Positions 29,288 to 38,650 of a DNA stretch of 64,000 nucleotides are shown piece after piece; position 1 is the first letter of the stretch, and each line of letters opens with the position of its first letter. The translations under genes and the position numbers were made by a program. Origin of the DNA: Mesorhabditis belari. Its lineage: Eukaryota; Nematoda; Chromadorea; Rhabditida; Rhabditidae. Where the stretch lies: positions 1,116,001-1,180,000 of the forward strand of contig CAUEEP010000925.1 of the NCBI GenBank assembly GCA_958450365.1, given 5' to 3'. The notes below the pieces were generated by a model. The model saw nothing but the letters and a program-made list of their open reading frames with translations, made no database searches and was not told the origin of the DNA.

Positions 29288-30176
29288 GGTTGGCCGGAAA
29301 GTTCTTTTCGGTGTAGCCGTAGTTTTTCAGCGTTATTGTTTTTCTGGAAGTTTCTTATGTCGTGAGAAAGCGCGTTTCCGTGCGGTCATTTTGGTATATA
29401 ACTTCTCTATACTTGTTTCAGGCTCTCCAAGGAGGAAATTCGTCTGCTGCTCTTGTTTCAATGGAAATTGAATTTGAATGCTTCGGAGGCTGCACGAAAA
29501 GTTTGTGAGGCGTTTGGCGAAGGGATTGTTACGGATCGTACAGCCCGAAATTGGTTCACAAAGTTTCGTGAAGGAGAGGAAAGATTGGCCAATGTTCCGA
29601 GGTCAGGGCGCCCACGAGAAATTGATCGTCACGCAGTTTTGGAAGACAACCCGTCATTGACAACGCGGATGTTGGCTGGGGATTTTGAGTGCAGCAAGAC
29701 AACAATTGAGGAAATTCTGCGTGAGGTCGGTAAGTTTTGATTTTGAAGCTTTTGATTCTCGTTTCCTTAGGCAAAATTTGCAAGAAGTCGAAGTGGATCC
29801 CACACGAGTTGACCGAAGCCCAGAAGCAAAAACGAATTGATGTGCCGACTGCACTTTTGGAGCGGAACAATGAAACGCCACTTTTGGAGAGCATTGTCAC
29901 CGGAGACGAGAAGTGGTTTTCAGGTCTCTGGAGCATCATTTGCGTGGAAAGATCTTTCAAAACGTCGAGGAAATGCGCTTGTCACTCACTCAGTTTTTCG
30001 ATTCGAGTTTTACCGCCGCGGAATCTATTTGTTGCCGGATAAGTGGCAGGATGTTATTGATGTTGACGGTGAATATTTCGAGTAGATAAATTCTGTTCTT
30101 TTATTTGGCGTTTTTGATGCGTAAAATAAAAAGTTAGATCTAGCGTCAAAAAACGGAAAGAACTTTCCGGCCAACA
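29288..30176 (+). mobile_element. mariner element with central deletion
   Basis: Ends GGTTGGCCGGAAAGTTCTTT and GAAAGAACTTTCCGGCCAAC are inverted, with TA next to each. The exact border may be off by a few bases, since comparison with uninterrupted copies of the target repeat (CTAATTAGTAGGCAAAAG) leaves about four extra bases on the right. The target is the R3 repeat. Length is about 890 bases instead of the usual 1.3 kb. Confidence 0.8.
29433..30084 (+). pseudogene. mariner transposase, central part deleted
   Basis: The DNA-binding domain reads LSKEEIRLLLLFQWKLNLNA, ARNWFTKFREGEERLANVPR and SGRPREIDRHAVLEDNPS. A 41-base intron (29730-29770) follows EEILREV. Then WIPHELTEAQKQKRIDVPTA, the first catalytic block IVTGDEKWF, and directly, in another frame, the C-terminus RRGIYLLPDKWQDVIDVDGE. 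The second and third catalytic Asp blocks are deleted. No ATG is present in the first frame, so an initial exon is lost or upstream. Confidence 0.8.
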
Positions 30177-30576
30177 TAATAGTAGGCAAAAGTAAAAATA
30201 TTAACAAAGGAATGCCAACCGGGCGTGGTGGCCGTGGTGGCTGTAAAAAGTTATAAGCGTGCAAAGTAAAAGTAAAAAGGTAATTTTATCAAAGAATGGA
30301 AAAAAAGGCAAAAAGAGTGAAGCGGTAATACGACGCCAAGAGATAGTAAATCATTTTCAGCTCAATTCTGCGATCTTGTCTTCTCGCAAATCCAACCTTG
30401 CAAAATAGGGGTTTTTCTTCTGAATCGTGTCCGTAATCGAAAAATGGCTTATTGGCGAAATTTTGTGGCCAAGCTGTCACTTTTCTTTTGTGAACCGACC
30501 AAAATTTCAAAATTTCAAAAACCTCAATTAACCATGGATTACGAGTTGCAAACAAAATGTGAGCCTAAATGTAGCA
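30177..30576. repeat. R3 repeat continuation and F-box distal flank
   Basis: 30180-30310 is the second half of the R3 repeat interrupted by the mariner element (CCAACCGGGCGTGGTGGCCG). 30360-30565 matches the distal 5' flank of F-box units. No gene. Confidence 0.5.
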
Positions 30577-30980
30577 AAATGATAGGACCACTACGTCTCT
30601 TTTTGATTTTCTAGCTGTAATAACCATGTTTTTTGCTTACTTTTTGCTAAATTTTATTTTTTAGGAAGATGGGGCATGGAATATCGCTTTCGAAGATCGA
30701 ACACATGAAAATTTTGATTTTGAAAGAAAGAAAGTTGTCGAATCGGAAGATCGCAAAAAAATGAAGTGCTCGCACCAAGTTGTCTCAAATTTCTTGAAGG
30801 ATCCTTTCAAGTATTGCAAGAAAAAGTCTCCGGCAAGTCATCGAAAACTCACGGTCCACGCTGAATGGCATATGGGACGTCTGTTGTCGAATCCGGTGAT
30901 GTCGCTATAGGACGTCAAGGTACAAATTGGAGCTCCTGTCCACAAAAGCACTCTTTGTCGAGCCATCAAGTACAGCGCGC
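30577..30980 (+). pseudogene. Tc3-like transposon remnant (5' part)
   Basis: Begins AGCAAAATGATAGGACCACT and keeps the transposase start (MGHGISLSKIEHMKILILKE) with the same frameshift near 30763 as the copy at 7571-8716, then QVVSNFLKDPFKYCKKK and a stop at 30908. It breaks off at 30980 in an R3 repeat. Sharing the frameshift with the other copy means both descend from an already dead element. Confidence 0.6.
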
Positions 30981-31300
30981 ATTAGCACAGAATTTCCCTT
31001 TGAACCAAAAGTTGTTTCGGTTTCGGTTTAACCTAAAACGGGCATTTTTGGGGAATTGTGAATTGAACCTAGTCAAAAGCTACTTTTCCGTTCAATGCAA
31101 ACCGACCCGAAACCGTCTCTAATTATTAGGCAAAAGTAAAAATATTAACAAGGGAATGCCAACCGGGCGTGGTGGCCGAATGACAGGAGCCCTCTACCAT
31201 TCGACGCGGAATTTCGAATCTGCTGATGAGCACTCTGTCAAAAGTTATAAGCGTGCAAAGTAAAAGTAATAAGATAATTTTATCAAAACAATGGAAGAAA
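30981..31300 (+). repeat. R3 dispersed repeat, tRNA-like segment inside
   Basis: Contains AGAATTTCCCTTTGAACC, CCAACCGGGCGTGGTGGCCG and GAATCTGCTGATGAGC in the usual order. TGGCCGAATGACAGGAGC resembles a pol III A box of Leu/Ser tRNA type. Further copies are at 25195-25350 (reverse), 29140-30260 (interrupted by mariner), 55375-55700 (reverse) and 62150-62470. Confidence 0.5.
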
Positions 31301-31741
31301 AGGTGAAAAGAGTGAAGCGGTAATCCGGCGCGAAGAGATGGTAAACAATATTTCAGCTCAATTCTGAGATCTCCTCTTTTCACGTATGTTCAGCGGAGAC
31401 GAATTCGATCAAAAATGTATCACAAGGCCATTGGCGCTTCATAGAAAGCTTAGAACCAAGTCAAACTATTCAATAAATACATGTAGCGTTGAAGTCGAAC
31501 GCTATTACATTTGATTTTATTGATTGAACCAAGTATTTATTTATGCATAGACAGAGTTAAAGGTGAAAAACTATCACAAAACAGTACTGACATATCACCA
31601 TACAAAATCTCGTACTCAAAACTTCAAATTTCGACAGGCACATTTTTGGCAAAAAGAGGAAGTAGGTGCCATAGACTAAATAAGTGTTGTCATAAAAGTA
31701 ATCCGAAAAAATACAAAGTATTGGGGCTTCAACAAACAACT
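31301..31741 (-). repeat. 3' flank of the F-box unit with dead exon B
   Basis: Exon B is recognisable at 31630-31710 (YFYDNTYLVYGTYF), but the acceptor has become TTTTTCGG and one base is missing after YGTYF, so splicing to it is not possible. The rest is the common 3' flank. Confidence 0.55.
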
Positions 31742-33355
31742 TTAGAATTGAATCGATGAAACATATCTGGCGAAGAAAAAGCCATGGCACACAACATAAA
31801 TACAGTCACGCTTCTCGTCGATTCTTTTCAAATAGCAATCAAAAGGACAACCAACAGAAGCACGATGACAACGATCAAACGCTCTCTTGGCTGGACTACG
31901 ATCCAAAGAATGAAGAGAATCATCAGAATCAGAATGAGAATCCCCAGAAACAGATAGGGATTCAGCAGATACAGAAACAGAACGAGGACGAGAACGAGGA
32001 GGAGGAGAACGATCAATTGGACCACCAAGAGAAACAGAATGTCTAACCCGTTTCTTGATTGGACTACGATCCATAGAACGAAGAGAATGATCAGAATCAG
32101 AAAGAGATTCATAATGCTCAACACCTCTCTTCATCGGATTACGATCCATAGAATGTGGGGATTCAGCAGATACAGAAACAGAACGAGAACGAGGAGGAGC
32201 AGGAGCAGGAGCAGGAGCAGGAGGAGGAGAACGAGAACGATCACCATAATCAGATTCAGCAGAAATAGAAAGAGAATCATCAGAATCAGCATGAGAATCA
32301 TCGGAATCAGAATGAGAATCATCAGAATCAGAACGAGAATCATCAGAATCAGAACGAGGATCCTCAGAAATAGAACGAGATGCAGCAGAAACAGAAACAG
32401 AACGAGGAGAATTAGAACGAGAACGATAACAACCCCGACCCATAACTCTGTGTTTTCTCAGTGTTTCCATCATTGTATCCCTGATGAAAGTCCTGATGTT
32501 TGGTTCGTTGACCTGACGAATTTCAGGAAAGTTCTTGATCAAATTGTTAACTACAATTGCCATTTCAACTCGCAAGAAATAAGCGGCTTCTCTATTTTCA
32601 CTCGGAATTCCGGAATTCAGAATCAACTCAATTGTCGATTTGACATTGAATGAATAAACCTCAGTCAGAAATAACTCCAGTTGAGTCTTCGAAAGTGCCG
32701 AATAAACTGTTGGATAAAAAGCAGGATCACGATAAAGTTGCATTGAGACCATTTTGCAATTTTGAAGGCTTCCATTGATCAAAGACAATACAAGTTGTGG
32801 ATGTGTCTCTCCGCGTGAATAGGAAAAATTCAATGATGCTCGATCGGTGACTTCAGCTTTTAAATTCCACAAAAAATCGTCGAAATTATCCCCATAGATG
32901 TTAACTTCCAACTCGTCGACTTGTTTCAAATTGGCGAAGGCCTTCTTGGGTGCCGAAAGTTTCTTCCTATCAATGAATCCCCATCCAGCCTCTGAAATTT
33001 TCAAAACCGAACATCGTTCAACCAGCGATAGGAGAAAGACTTTATGTGACAAGAAATAAAATGAAAGAGGCCTTGATTCCGCGAATTTCATGATGAAGAC
33101 TAGATCCTGGTAGCGTTTGCTCCCATCATCCAGACTTTCTCGACCATCCATCTCGACGCTAATCAAATGGATTTGTTTTCCAAAAATCCGTGCTGGTTTC
33201 TGGAGCAGAATGCATCGAAATCTTCTGTCAACTTTCATCAATTCGGGCACATCTTTTGGCTCCAATTCATCGATTACTTCCAAAACCAGATCGTAGCAGA
33301 GTTTTCCCATCGGGAATTTGAGAAGATTGGGCATCTCGACTGGAAGTTCTGCCAT
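31742..33355 (-). CDS. F-box-like family protein with long Ser/Asp/Arg tail, intact (537 aa)
   Basis: The longest family member. MAELPVEMPNLLKFPMGKLC starts behind TTTTCAGGCAGA. Residues about 1-330 are the standard F-box-like region and body (DVPELMKVDRRFRCILLQKP, LKKAFANLKQVDELEV-type with APKKAF, NSGIPSENREAAYFL). Residues about 335-505 are a low-complexity tail built of related blocks: PRSVSVSAASRSIS, DSDDSRSDSDDSHSDSDDSH, SPPPAPAPAPAPPRSRS, and three versions of MDRSPIKKRV. Such Ser/Asp and Arg/Ser stretches are typical phosphorylation targets. The usual end returns (CPFDCYLKRIDEKRDCIYVV, FFFARYVSSIQF). The frame is kept over all repeat units, which suggests selection or a very recent expansion. 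Confidence 0.8.
   Translation of the reverse strand: MAELPVEMPNLLKFPMGKLCYDLVLEVIDELEPKDVPELMKVDRRFRCILLQKPARIFGKQIHLISVEMDGRESLDDGSKRYQDLVFIMKFAESRPLSFYFLSHKVFLLSLVERCSVLKISEAGWGFIDRKKLSAPKKAFANLKQVDELEVNIYGDNFDDFLWNLKAEVTDRASLNFSYSRGETHPQLVLSLINGSLQNCKMVSMQLYRDPAFYPTVYSALSKTQLELFLTEVYSFNVKSTIELILNSGIPSENREAAYFLRVEMAIVVNNLIKNFPEIRQVNEPNIRTFIRDTMMETLRKHRVMGRGCYRSRSNSPRSVSVSAASRSISEDPRSDSDDSRSDSDDSHSDSDDSHADSDDSLSISAESDYGDRSRSPPPAPAPAPAPPRSRSVSVSAESPHSMDRNPMKRGVEHYESLSDSDHSLRSMDRSPIKKRVRHSVSLGGPIDRSPPPRSRPRSVSVSAESLSVSGDSHSDSDDSLHSLDRSPAKRAFDRCHRASVGCPFDCYLKRIDEKRDCIYVVCHGFFFARYVSSIQF
31846..32445. repeat. in-frame tail repeats of the F-box gene
   Basis: On the + strand the tail is a mixture of CAGAATCAG/GAATCATCAG-type hexamers and GGAGCAGGAGCAGGAGCAG runs (32200-32228). 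Larger units of about 150-200 bases, each ending in the codons for (M/L)DRSPxKR, are repeated three times. Overlapping frames that look Leu/Val- or Arg-rich here are artefacts of the repeat. Confidence 0.7.
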
Positions 33356-33984
33356 TCTGCCTGAAAATTGAAAGATTAGAAAGGAACAATCAGTAAATAT
33401 CTGGCAGAAAAGTTGGCTACAAAACAAAAACAATCAACAAGGTGGGGACAAATGCCGGTTTGTAGCTAAAGTTTGATAAAATCTTTGATCTCTAAAACTT
33501 GTGATCATCTTTAGTGCATAAACAACAATAAACAAAGCCTTACATCTAAAAGGAGTTAAAATTGACTCAAAAGAATTCAACAGTCGCTCTTTTTAAGCAA
33601 AAAAGTGTCGTAGACCAAAAATAGGCCATTTGTCATCAAAATAATGCTTAAAACTAGTAAGATCTGCGTTTAAAAAGGCATAAAAGTCTATTCTAACAAG
33701 GAACAACTCTAAAAGCCCAAAATATGACAGAAAAGATTTAACCTATAACTTTCGGGGAGAAGAGAAGAATGATTTCCCTAGCGTAAATCTCCTCTTTATC
33801 CCATCAATTGGCACCGTAACCCACTAGGCTGTCATTTAGAACTCGAATTTGGGTCTTTGGCTCACATTTTTTTGCAACTCTGTAATCCATGGTTTCATTG
33901 CGATTTTTAAATGTTTGCTAATTCACAAAAGAATAGTGACACTTGGCCACAAAATTTCGACAAGAAACCATTCCACTTGTGGAC
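33356..33984 (-). promoter_or_regulatory. 5' flank of the 537-aa F-box gene
   Basis: Complete family flank with the acceptor TTTTCAG next to the ATG and the landmarks CTTTCGGGGAGAAGAG (33750) and ATCAATTGGCACCGTAACCC (33805). Confidence 0.5.
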
Positions 33985-34185
33985 AACCCTTCCATCTTTC
34001 CACTTATGCCAAGAGAAGAACCTTGAAAGAGGTTGAACAGAGATTGAAATGAAGAGAGATTGATTTAGGAAATTTCGTGACTACAATGATGTCAGCTGTA
34101 TAATCAAAAAGATCATAATCATCTAGTCAATCTCCTAGTTGGATGTCAATCGAATGGTAACGTTTTCCAAAAATCCGTGCTGGTC
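33985..34185 (-). pseudogene. F-box-like family fragment (divergent subfamily)
   Basis: Minus-strand remains of the segment after the F-box: ARIFGKRYHSIDIQLGD-like in broken frames, then LFDYTADII and the SLHFNLCSTSFK region. Best matched by 14900-15118 and 61680-61900. It sits at the outer end of the flank of the 537-aa gene. Confidence 0.5.
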
Positions 34186-34189
34186 CTTC

Positions 34190-35100
34190 AATTTCATCTT
34201 TATATTGGAAAAGAGACGTGTATAAGTAAACTTTTTAATTAATGATCAAATTTATATCTTTCTTTCATTTTAGATTTGCAATATAATTATTTCGTTTATT
34301 TATTGTTTGCTAAAGCAAATTAAATAACGAATCAATAATCAAGAGCTCTGATATAAAAGGAAATTCACACTTTTATTTTAAATGTAAGAATATCGAAAAA
34401 ACCCAGAACCCCGAACAAGATAGAAGATATAAAGGAAGATCTAAAGACTCTAAAGAAGATATAAAGGAACAATAAGCTTTATAATCTTAAATTCTTGAAT
34501 GTTGCATAAAATATTGAATAAAGAAAGCAAAATTTACAAATAATCCAGTAAATTTCACCCTTACTTTCTTTATAAGGTAAAATCTACCGGAGAACCAGTG
34601 GATTTTGCCTTCAGTTGTCCTATAAGGTAAAATCCATTGATTTTCCAGTGGATTTTTTAAAATTCTAAATTGCAAATCGTGCTGAAATTTAAAGAAATCT
34701 AATATTACGTGATTTTTGTCACATTTTTGAGTGTTTTTGATGGATCTCACAAAAAAAAATTTTCTGAAAAAACTGATGAGTCCCCTTACTCTTTTGGTGG
34801 AATTTTAGGGTCTCCAACTTTGACCGCCGATTTCATAAAGTTATCTAAAAATTTTAACTTTTGAAAGTCGTATATTTATAAGTCGAAATTTTACAAGGAA
34901 TCGAATGCTACCGTCCGTTTGTTGATTCGATTTCTCCAAGTTGAGATACAGGCCTCATGAGGAAAATCATGAAAAATTTTAAAAAAAAATTTAATTTACC
35001 TCCTTGGGCTTATATCTCAACGTGGAGAGGTCAGATCAATAAATGAAAAGTACCATTCGGTTCCTTGTTAAGTTTTGACTTGTTATTGTACAACTTTCAG
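34190..35100. other. AT-rich, no gene; contains an inverted repeat
   Basis: 34190-34780 is very AT-rich, with two versions of TATAAGGTAAAATC near 34572 and 34621. 34876-34960 and 35010-35095 form an imperfect inverted repeat (see separate entry). 35041-35100 leads into an acceptor, so an intron of the gene at 35101 may cover much of this region. Confidence 0.4.
34876..35095. repeat. inverted repeat, arms about 85 bases
   Basis: Left arm starts AAGTCGAAATTTTACAAGGA; the right arm ends TTCCTTGTTAAGTTTTGACTT, which is its complement with scattered mismatches. The loop is about 50 bases. It looks like a palindromic MITE lying in an intron. Confidence 0.55.
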
Positions 35101-35618
35101 TTACACCTGAAGCGCTGGCAAAGTATGTTATTTTCATCTCGTAACTAGTATTATGATTTATAAGAGTATTACAAATAATTAGTTTTAGTCATCGTAGACG
35201 AATGAATGAGCTTTGGTCACGAGGGATGAACCAAACAGAGGAAAATCAAGTGATTTTTTCAGTAACTCAAATTTATTTTGTTGTCCATTTAGCGTGACGC
35301 AGAGTTGCATATCGATTTGAACAACGATAGTGAAAAAACCTTGAAGATCACAATCAACCATGTGGAACCGGTTGGAATATGTTAATATAAAATCAAAGTA
35401 ATTTCACTTTAGTGAGAACGATTCAAATCATTCTTCAAATCGGAGTGGCCTGAAGGCGGTCGCTGAAGCTGAGTCCGCCTGCGACCCCGATCCGCCGGGC
35501 CCCTCTATCAAGGTAAAACTTTACTCTACTTCACTCAGTACTGGGATTTCTATTTTTGCAGATGGCCGCAACCCCCCACGACGACGACGCCGCTCCCTCC
35601 ACTTCCACTTCTCTTTGA
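35101..35618 (+). CDS. 3' exons of an unknown gene
   Basis: Well-formed exons: 35101-35122, 35189-35249 and 35293 onward join in one frame and read TPEALANHRRRMNELWSRGM, NQTEENQ, RDAELHIDLNNDSEKTLKIT and INHVEPVGI. All junctions are GT/AG with introns of 66 and 43 bases. The frame ends with C-stop at 35385 unless spliced. Two further exons, 35413-35512 and 35562-35618, join to SNHSSNRSGLKAVAEAESAC, DPDPPGPSIK, MAATPHDDDAAPSTSTSL and a stop. How exon 3 joins exon 4 is unclear, because the obvious acceptor gives the wrong phase; an acceptor four bases later (GAG|AAC) would fit. The last exons are GC-rich, unlike the neighbourhood. No function recognised; the start lies upstream and was not found. 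Confidence 0.45.
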
Positions 35619-35890
35619 TTCTCATCACCTCTTTCCTTTTTTCCCTTTTTTGTAGCTTTTTTTGTATTTGCATTGTGTTTATAATAGTGTTTAAATGTTT
35701 ATAATATAATAATTTATTTAGTTACCAAATCCATCGACCCAAACCTTTCACCCTTTCATTCGATCAAAATCTATTGAAGCACATTTCATTGTATAACAAG
35801 ATGCATACTTTTCGAGAGGCTATTCAAGCTATTCGCATCATAATTTTTTCATAAAGTTCGCATCATAAAGTTTTTTGGGTTGCTTCGCTT
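35619..35890. repeat. 3' region, then the empty site of the Tc1-like element
   Basis: 35619-35755 is probably the 3' UTR of the preceding gene. 35761-35850 (CGATCAAAATCTATTGAAGC) matches the joined flanks of the transposon at 18806-19962. Confidence 0.6.
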
Positions 35891-36250
35891 TTATGGGCGG
35901 AAAAGTTGTCCCAGACGTTTTCCGTCGTTTTCCTCGTCGTTTTCCGTTTGTCGTTTTCCGAATAGTGGATCACTAAGAACCCTTCGAAGGTAGGACTCAA
36001 TTGAAGTATCATTCATCCCTGTAAACCCACCCCAGTGTAGCTCTAGCTTGTTGTGGAACTTTGTAATTACTTTAGGATTCGGTCTAATTCGATTCGGCAA
36101 CAAAATGGGCCTACACTTGAAGCCATCATCACGGGCTGCTAATATCAAGGTGGTTCGTATCTTATCGTGACCTGTTGAAAGAATCGCCACCTCTTTAGAT
36201 CGAGATTGAATTTTCGAATCCATCAAACGAGTTCCCATCGAGATCCACAC
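35891..36250 (-). pseudogene. pogo/Tigger-type DDE transposase, middle fragment
   Basis: Behind the acceptor TTTTCTTTAG the frame reads VWISMGTRLMDSKIQSRSKE, VAILSTGHDKIRTTLILAAR, DDGFKCRPILLPNRIRPNPK and LELHWGGFTGMNDTSIESYL. The STGHxKxRxTxILAAxxDG and R-x-R-P-x-P motifs are characteristic of the DDE_1 domain of pogo-like elements. The final catalytic part is replaced by a KR-rich tail (GKRQTENDEENDGKRLGQLF). No first exon was identified. It may be a domesticated exon or a fossil; the latter is more likely. Confidence 0.6.
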
Positions 36251-36889
36251 CTAAAGAAAAGATTATTTAGACAATAGTAAAGGTGACCAACAAAAATATA
36301 TAATATTAAAATCGATGATGGACATGATGGATTATTTTCTAAGATTGAGCTTTGATAACAATAAAGTTCAGCGCCACAAAAGTTAAGACGATTCTCAAAC
36401 TTTATACAGGTATATAAGAGCAAAAAATGACTCTAGTTGACTAAAATGACGATGCGCGAACTTCGTAAGCAAATTTGAGTTAATGTGCCACTAAAACAAC
36501 GTCTGGAAACAACAAAAAGATGTTTTTGCACTTTGCACAACAATCTTAGATTTTTTGCTGATTACTTCAAGTGAAGAATAATTAACAAATGAATAAAAAA
36601 AGGCCTCACTTTTGCTTGCTTGAATAGCTTCAGAATGTCACATAAACAAAAGATCTTCACCCAAAAAGGTTTAGATGAAAAAGAAGCACTAAATGCAATA
36701 AATAAATGCAAATTTTCAAGGATGCACTAATATTTTTTCAACCCCTTCCCTGGCCGCAATACTATTAGAGAGAATACGGCAAGCATTTTCGGGGAGAAGA
36801 AAAATGATTTCTCAACAGCAAATTTCCCTTTTATATGTGTTTCATTCAACCCCCAATCGACTGATCTGCTTGGCTCTTTTGATTGGCAA
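36251..36889. other. AT-rich sequence, one MITE end, no gene seen
   Basis: 36728-36777 matches the MITE family at 40327-40410 and 45405-45430 (CAATACTATTAGAGAGAATACGG). 36780-36840 resembles the F-box 5' flank (TTCGGGGAGAAGAAAAATGA). Elsewhere nothing is recognised. Confidence 0.4.
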
Positions 36890-37195
36890 AGCACAATTGG
36901 CTCGTTTAGAGGCGTCCGGAACGGTTGGGTTTGACTCGAAATGACTGCGAGATTGAATCTCATTTGCATGAAATCTGTTAGCTATTCTCAAAAATGATTC
37001 ATTCAAACGCTAAATTTTTTAAAAATGCTAAAACACTTTCTCAAAAATACTTCATGCGCTTTTCAAATATGGAATAAGTTTTATTAAGATTCGATCTTTA
37101 TTTTTGAGCCTTCTTGACGGTCGCTTCCATTTGGACTTTTTGGCGACAAACGTTGTCACAGTAGTTCCAATATTGTGGATAGCATATTCGCACCA
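36890..37195 (-). pseudogene. truncated copy of the six-cysteine secreted protein gene
   Basis: The minus strand reads CYPQYWNYCDNVCRQKVQME and ATVKKAQK, then TAA (37098-37100) where the parent at 24265-24855 has TCA. The match continues through the 3' region to about 36895. It begins at the CYPQY codons, so signal peptide and the first three cysteines are missing. It abuts the integrase relic at about 37195. Confidence 0.75.
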
Positions 37196-37199
37196 TATT

Positions 37200-38650
37200 C
37201 GCACGCAAATTCCGGTTGATTCAATTCGTCCCCATTTTTGTTTTTAATCCCATTTGAATCATCACTAAGCAAAATAGTTTGGAATCTATTTTGTAAATAA
37301 TTTCAAACATACCTTACTTCTCGTTCATCATCATAGTCTTTACCAAACATTGCGGCAAATGGAGTTCTTCTGATTCCATGGTGATATCTTCTATTCTTTA
37401 TGAGTTGAATCATCGGAAGAAATTCAGCCCATTTTGCAGTTTGCCGATCACGTTGATACGTACACAGTATGTTCTAAAACAAAATTAACAAATTATGTTT
37501 GCCTATGTAGTAGAAATGAAATAAACTCGCTCCTTTTAACTTACTTCAATATCAGCGTTTGCTCTTTCGGCCCTACCTTGTGATTGTGAGTGCCGAGGTT
37601 TTCCATGAACAATCCTGCAGTGTGGCCACATACCAACCAAATCGTCGACACATTTGTTGACGCCGTTGTCTGAGACTTTACCAATTAGCACATTCACGAC
37701 GAGATTTTTTGATTTTTGTATAAGTTATTTCCCTTCCAGCTCGTTAAAAAACGTTCACATTTTTCTTCATTTGACCCCTAACTTAAATAAATCGGTTGTC
37801 TGTGAACGTTTTTAGGCAAGCTGGAAGGAAAATAACTTACGCAAAAATCAAAAAACTCAACGTGAATACGCTAACAAAAAAGGAAAAAAACCTGAATGCA
37901 ATATCTTCGGTGGTCCGAAGATTCCAAATAGCATCCCAAGGTTCTCTACAACTTCTTTTGCGGTTTTTGTCTTCAAAGGGCGCAGCGTCACGAATTTGGT
38001 TAAATGGTCCTAAAATTTATATTTTATTACAATAAATAACAGAAAAAAACCTGGTATACTAGAATGAACTTGAAATCACCATCCGGTGTTGATTGGAGAT
38101 CGATAAGATCCACTTGACAACGCTCGTTTTGTTTTTGCGTTAAGATTGGCCTTACAACGACCGTTTTTTTTTTAAATTTCCTCTTTTCAATTCGCATTCT
38201 TCACACAATTTGACGTAGAGACTGATGATTTCTCTAAAAATGTAGTTTGAGCCAGTAAGCAGCAAAGTAATAAAGTCAAAAACCCACTTTGAAATACCAT
38301 AATATCCTCGGAGATTTTGCCACATCAAGTTTATTCCAGCGTGTCCAAGTTTTTTGTGTGTTTCGTGTAAGAGCTGAAAGACCGCTTCTCGCTTAATCAC
38401 TCGTTGTTGTGCTGGCATCTCTCCGCTGCCATTTTTCTCGCCCACATGATAAAGCTGCGCTCCCTTTTGTTCAATCACGAGCGCAAATCTTTTCAGCAAG
38501 TTGTTTTCGTGGTAGTTTTGGTTTCTCGGAGTTTTCACGATGATTATGGAGCGTTTCAACCATCAAATTGTAGGTTTCAGCGGTTGGAATTTGTCCTCTT
38601 TTCTTCACGTCAAAACACGTCAAATTCTTGGTCAAAAAGGTCCTCCATCT
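37200..38650 (-). pseudogene. integrase gene (H2C2 zinc finger plus rve core), multi-exon, decayed
   Basis: Exons can be followed on the minus strand: to 38288, 38233-38051, 38009-37892, 37669-37545, 37473-37313 and from 37264. They encode a zinc-binding region (ETHKKLGHAG ... LCEECELKRG) and an integrase core: CQVDLIDLQSTPDGDFKFIL, DHLTKFVTLRPLKTKTAKEV, ILHSDNGVNKCVDDLVGMWP, HGKPRHSQSQGRAERANADI, KWAEFLPMIQLIKNRRYHHG, IRRTPFAAMFG. The catalytic D (VDLID), D (HSDNG) and E (GRAERAN) are all present. This matches KRBA2-like integrases of transposon origin. Lesions: a slip in an A10 run near 38170, a frameshift near 38475, and loss of the 3' end to the Cys-rich fragment. A palindromic MITE fills one intron. 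Confidence 0.7.
37682..37876. mobile_element. palindromic MITE inside an integrase intron
   Basis: Arms of about 76 bases: CAATTAGCACATTCACGACG ... CGTTAAAAAACGTTCACA (37682-37759) and its complement TGTGAACGTTTTTAGGCAAG ... CGTGAATACGCTAAC (37801-37876). The insertion lies between the donor after ILHS and the acceptor before the DNG codons, so it did not disrupt coding. Confidence 0.75.

Noticed and set aside
31828..32653. Leu/Val-rich and Arg-rich open frames overlapping the 537-aa F-box gene, which look like membrane or basic proteins
   Set aside because: They are other frames of the Ser/Asp/Arg repeat; the sense frame is the only one continuous with conserved flanking protein.
34770..34815. 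CTGATGAGTCC resembles a hammerhead ribozyme core
   Set aside because: The required GAAA after stem II is absent (sequence continues GGTGGAATTTT) and no stems I and III can be formed.
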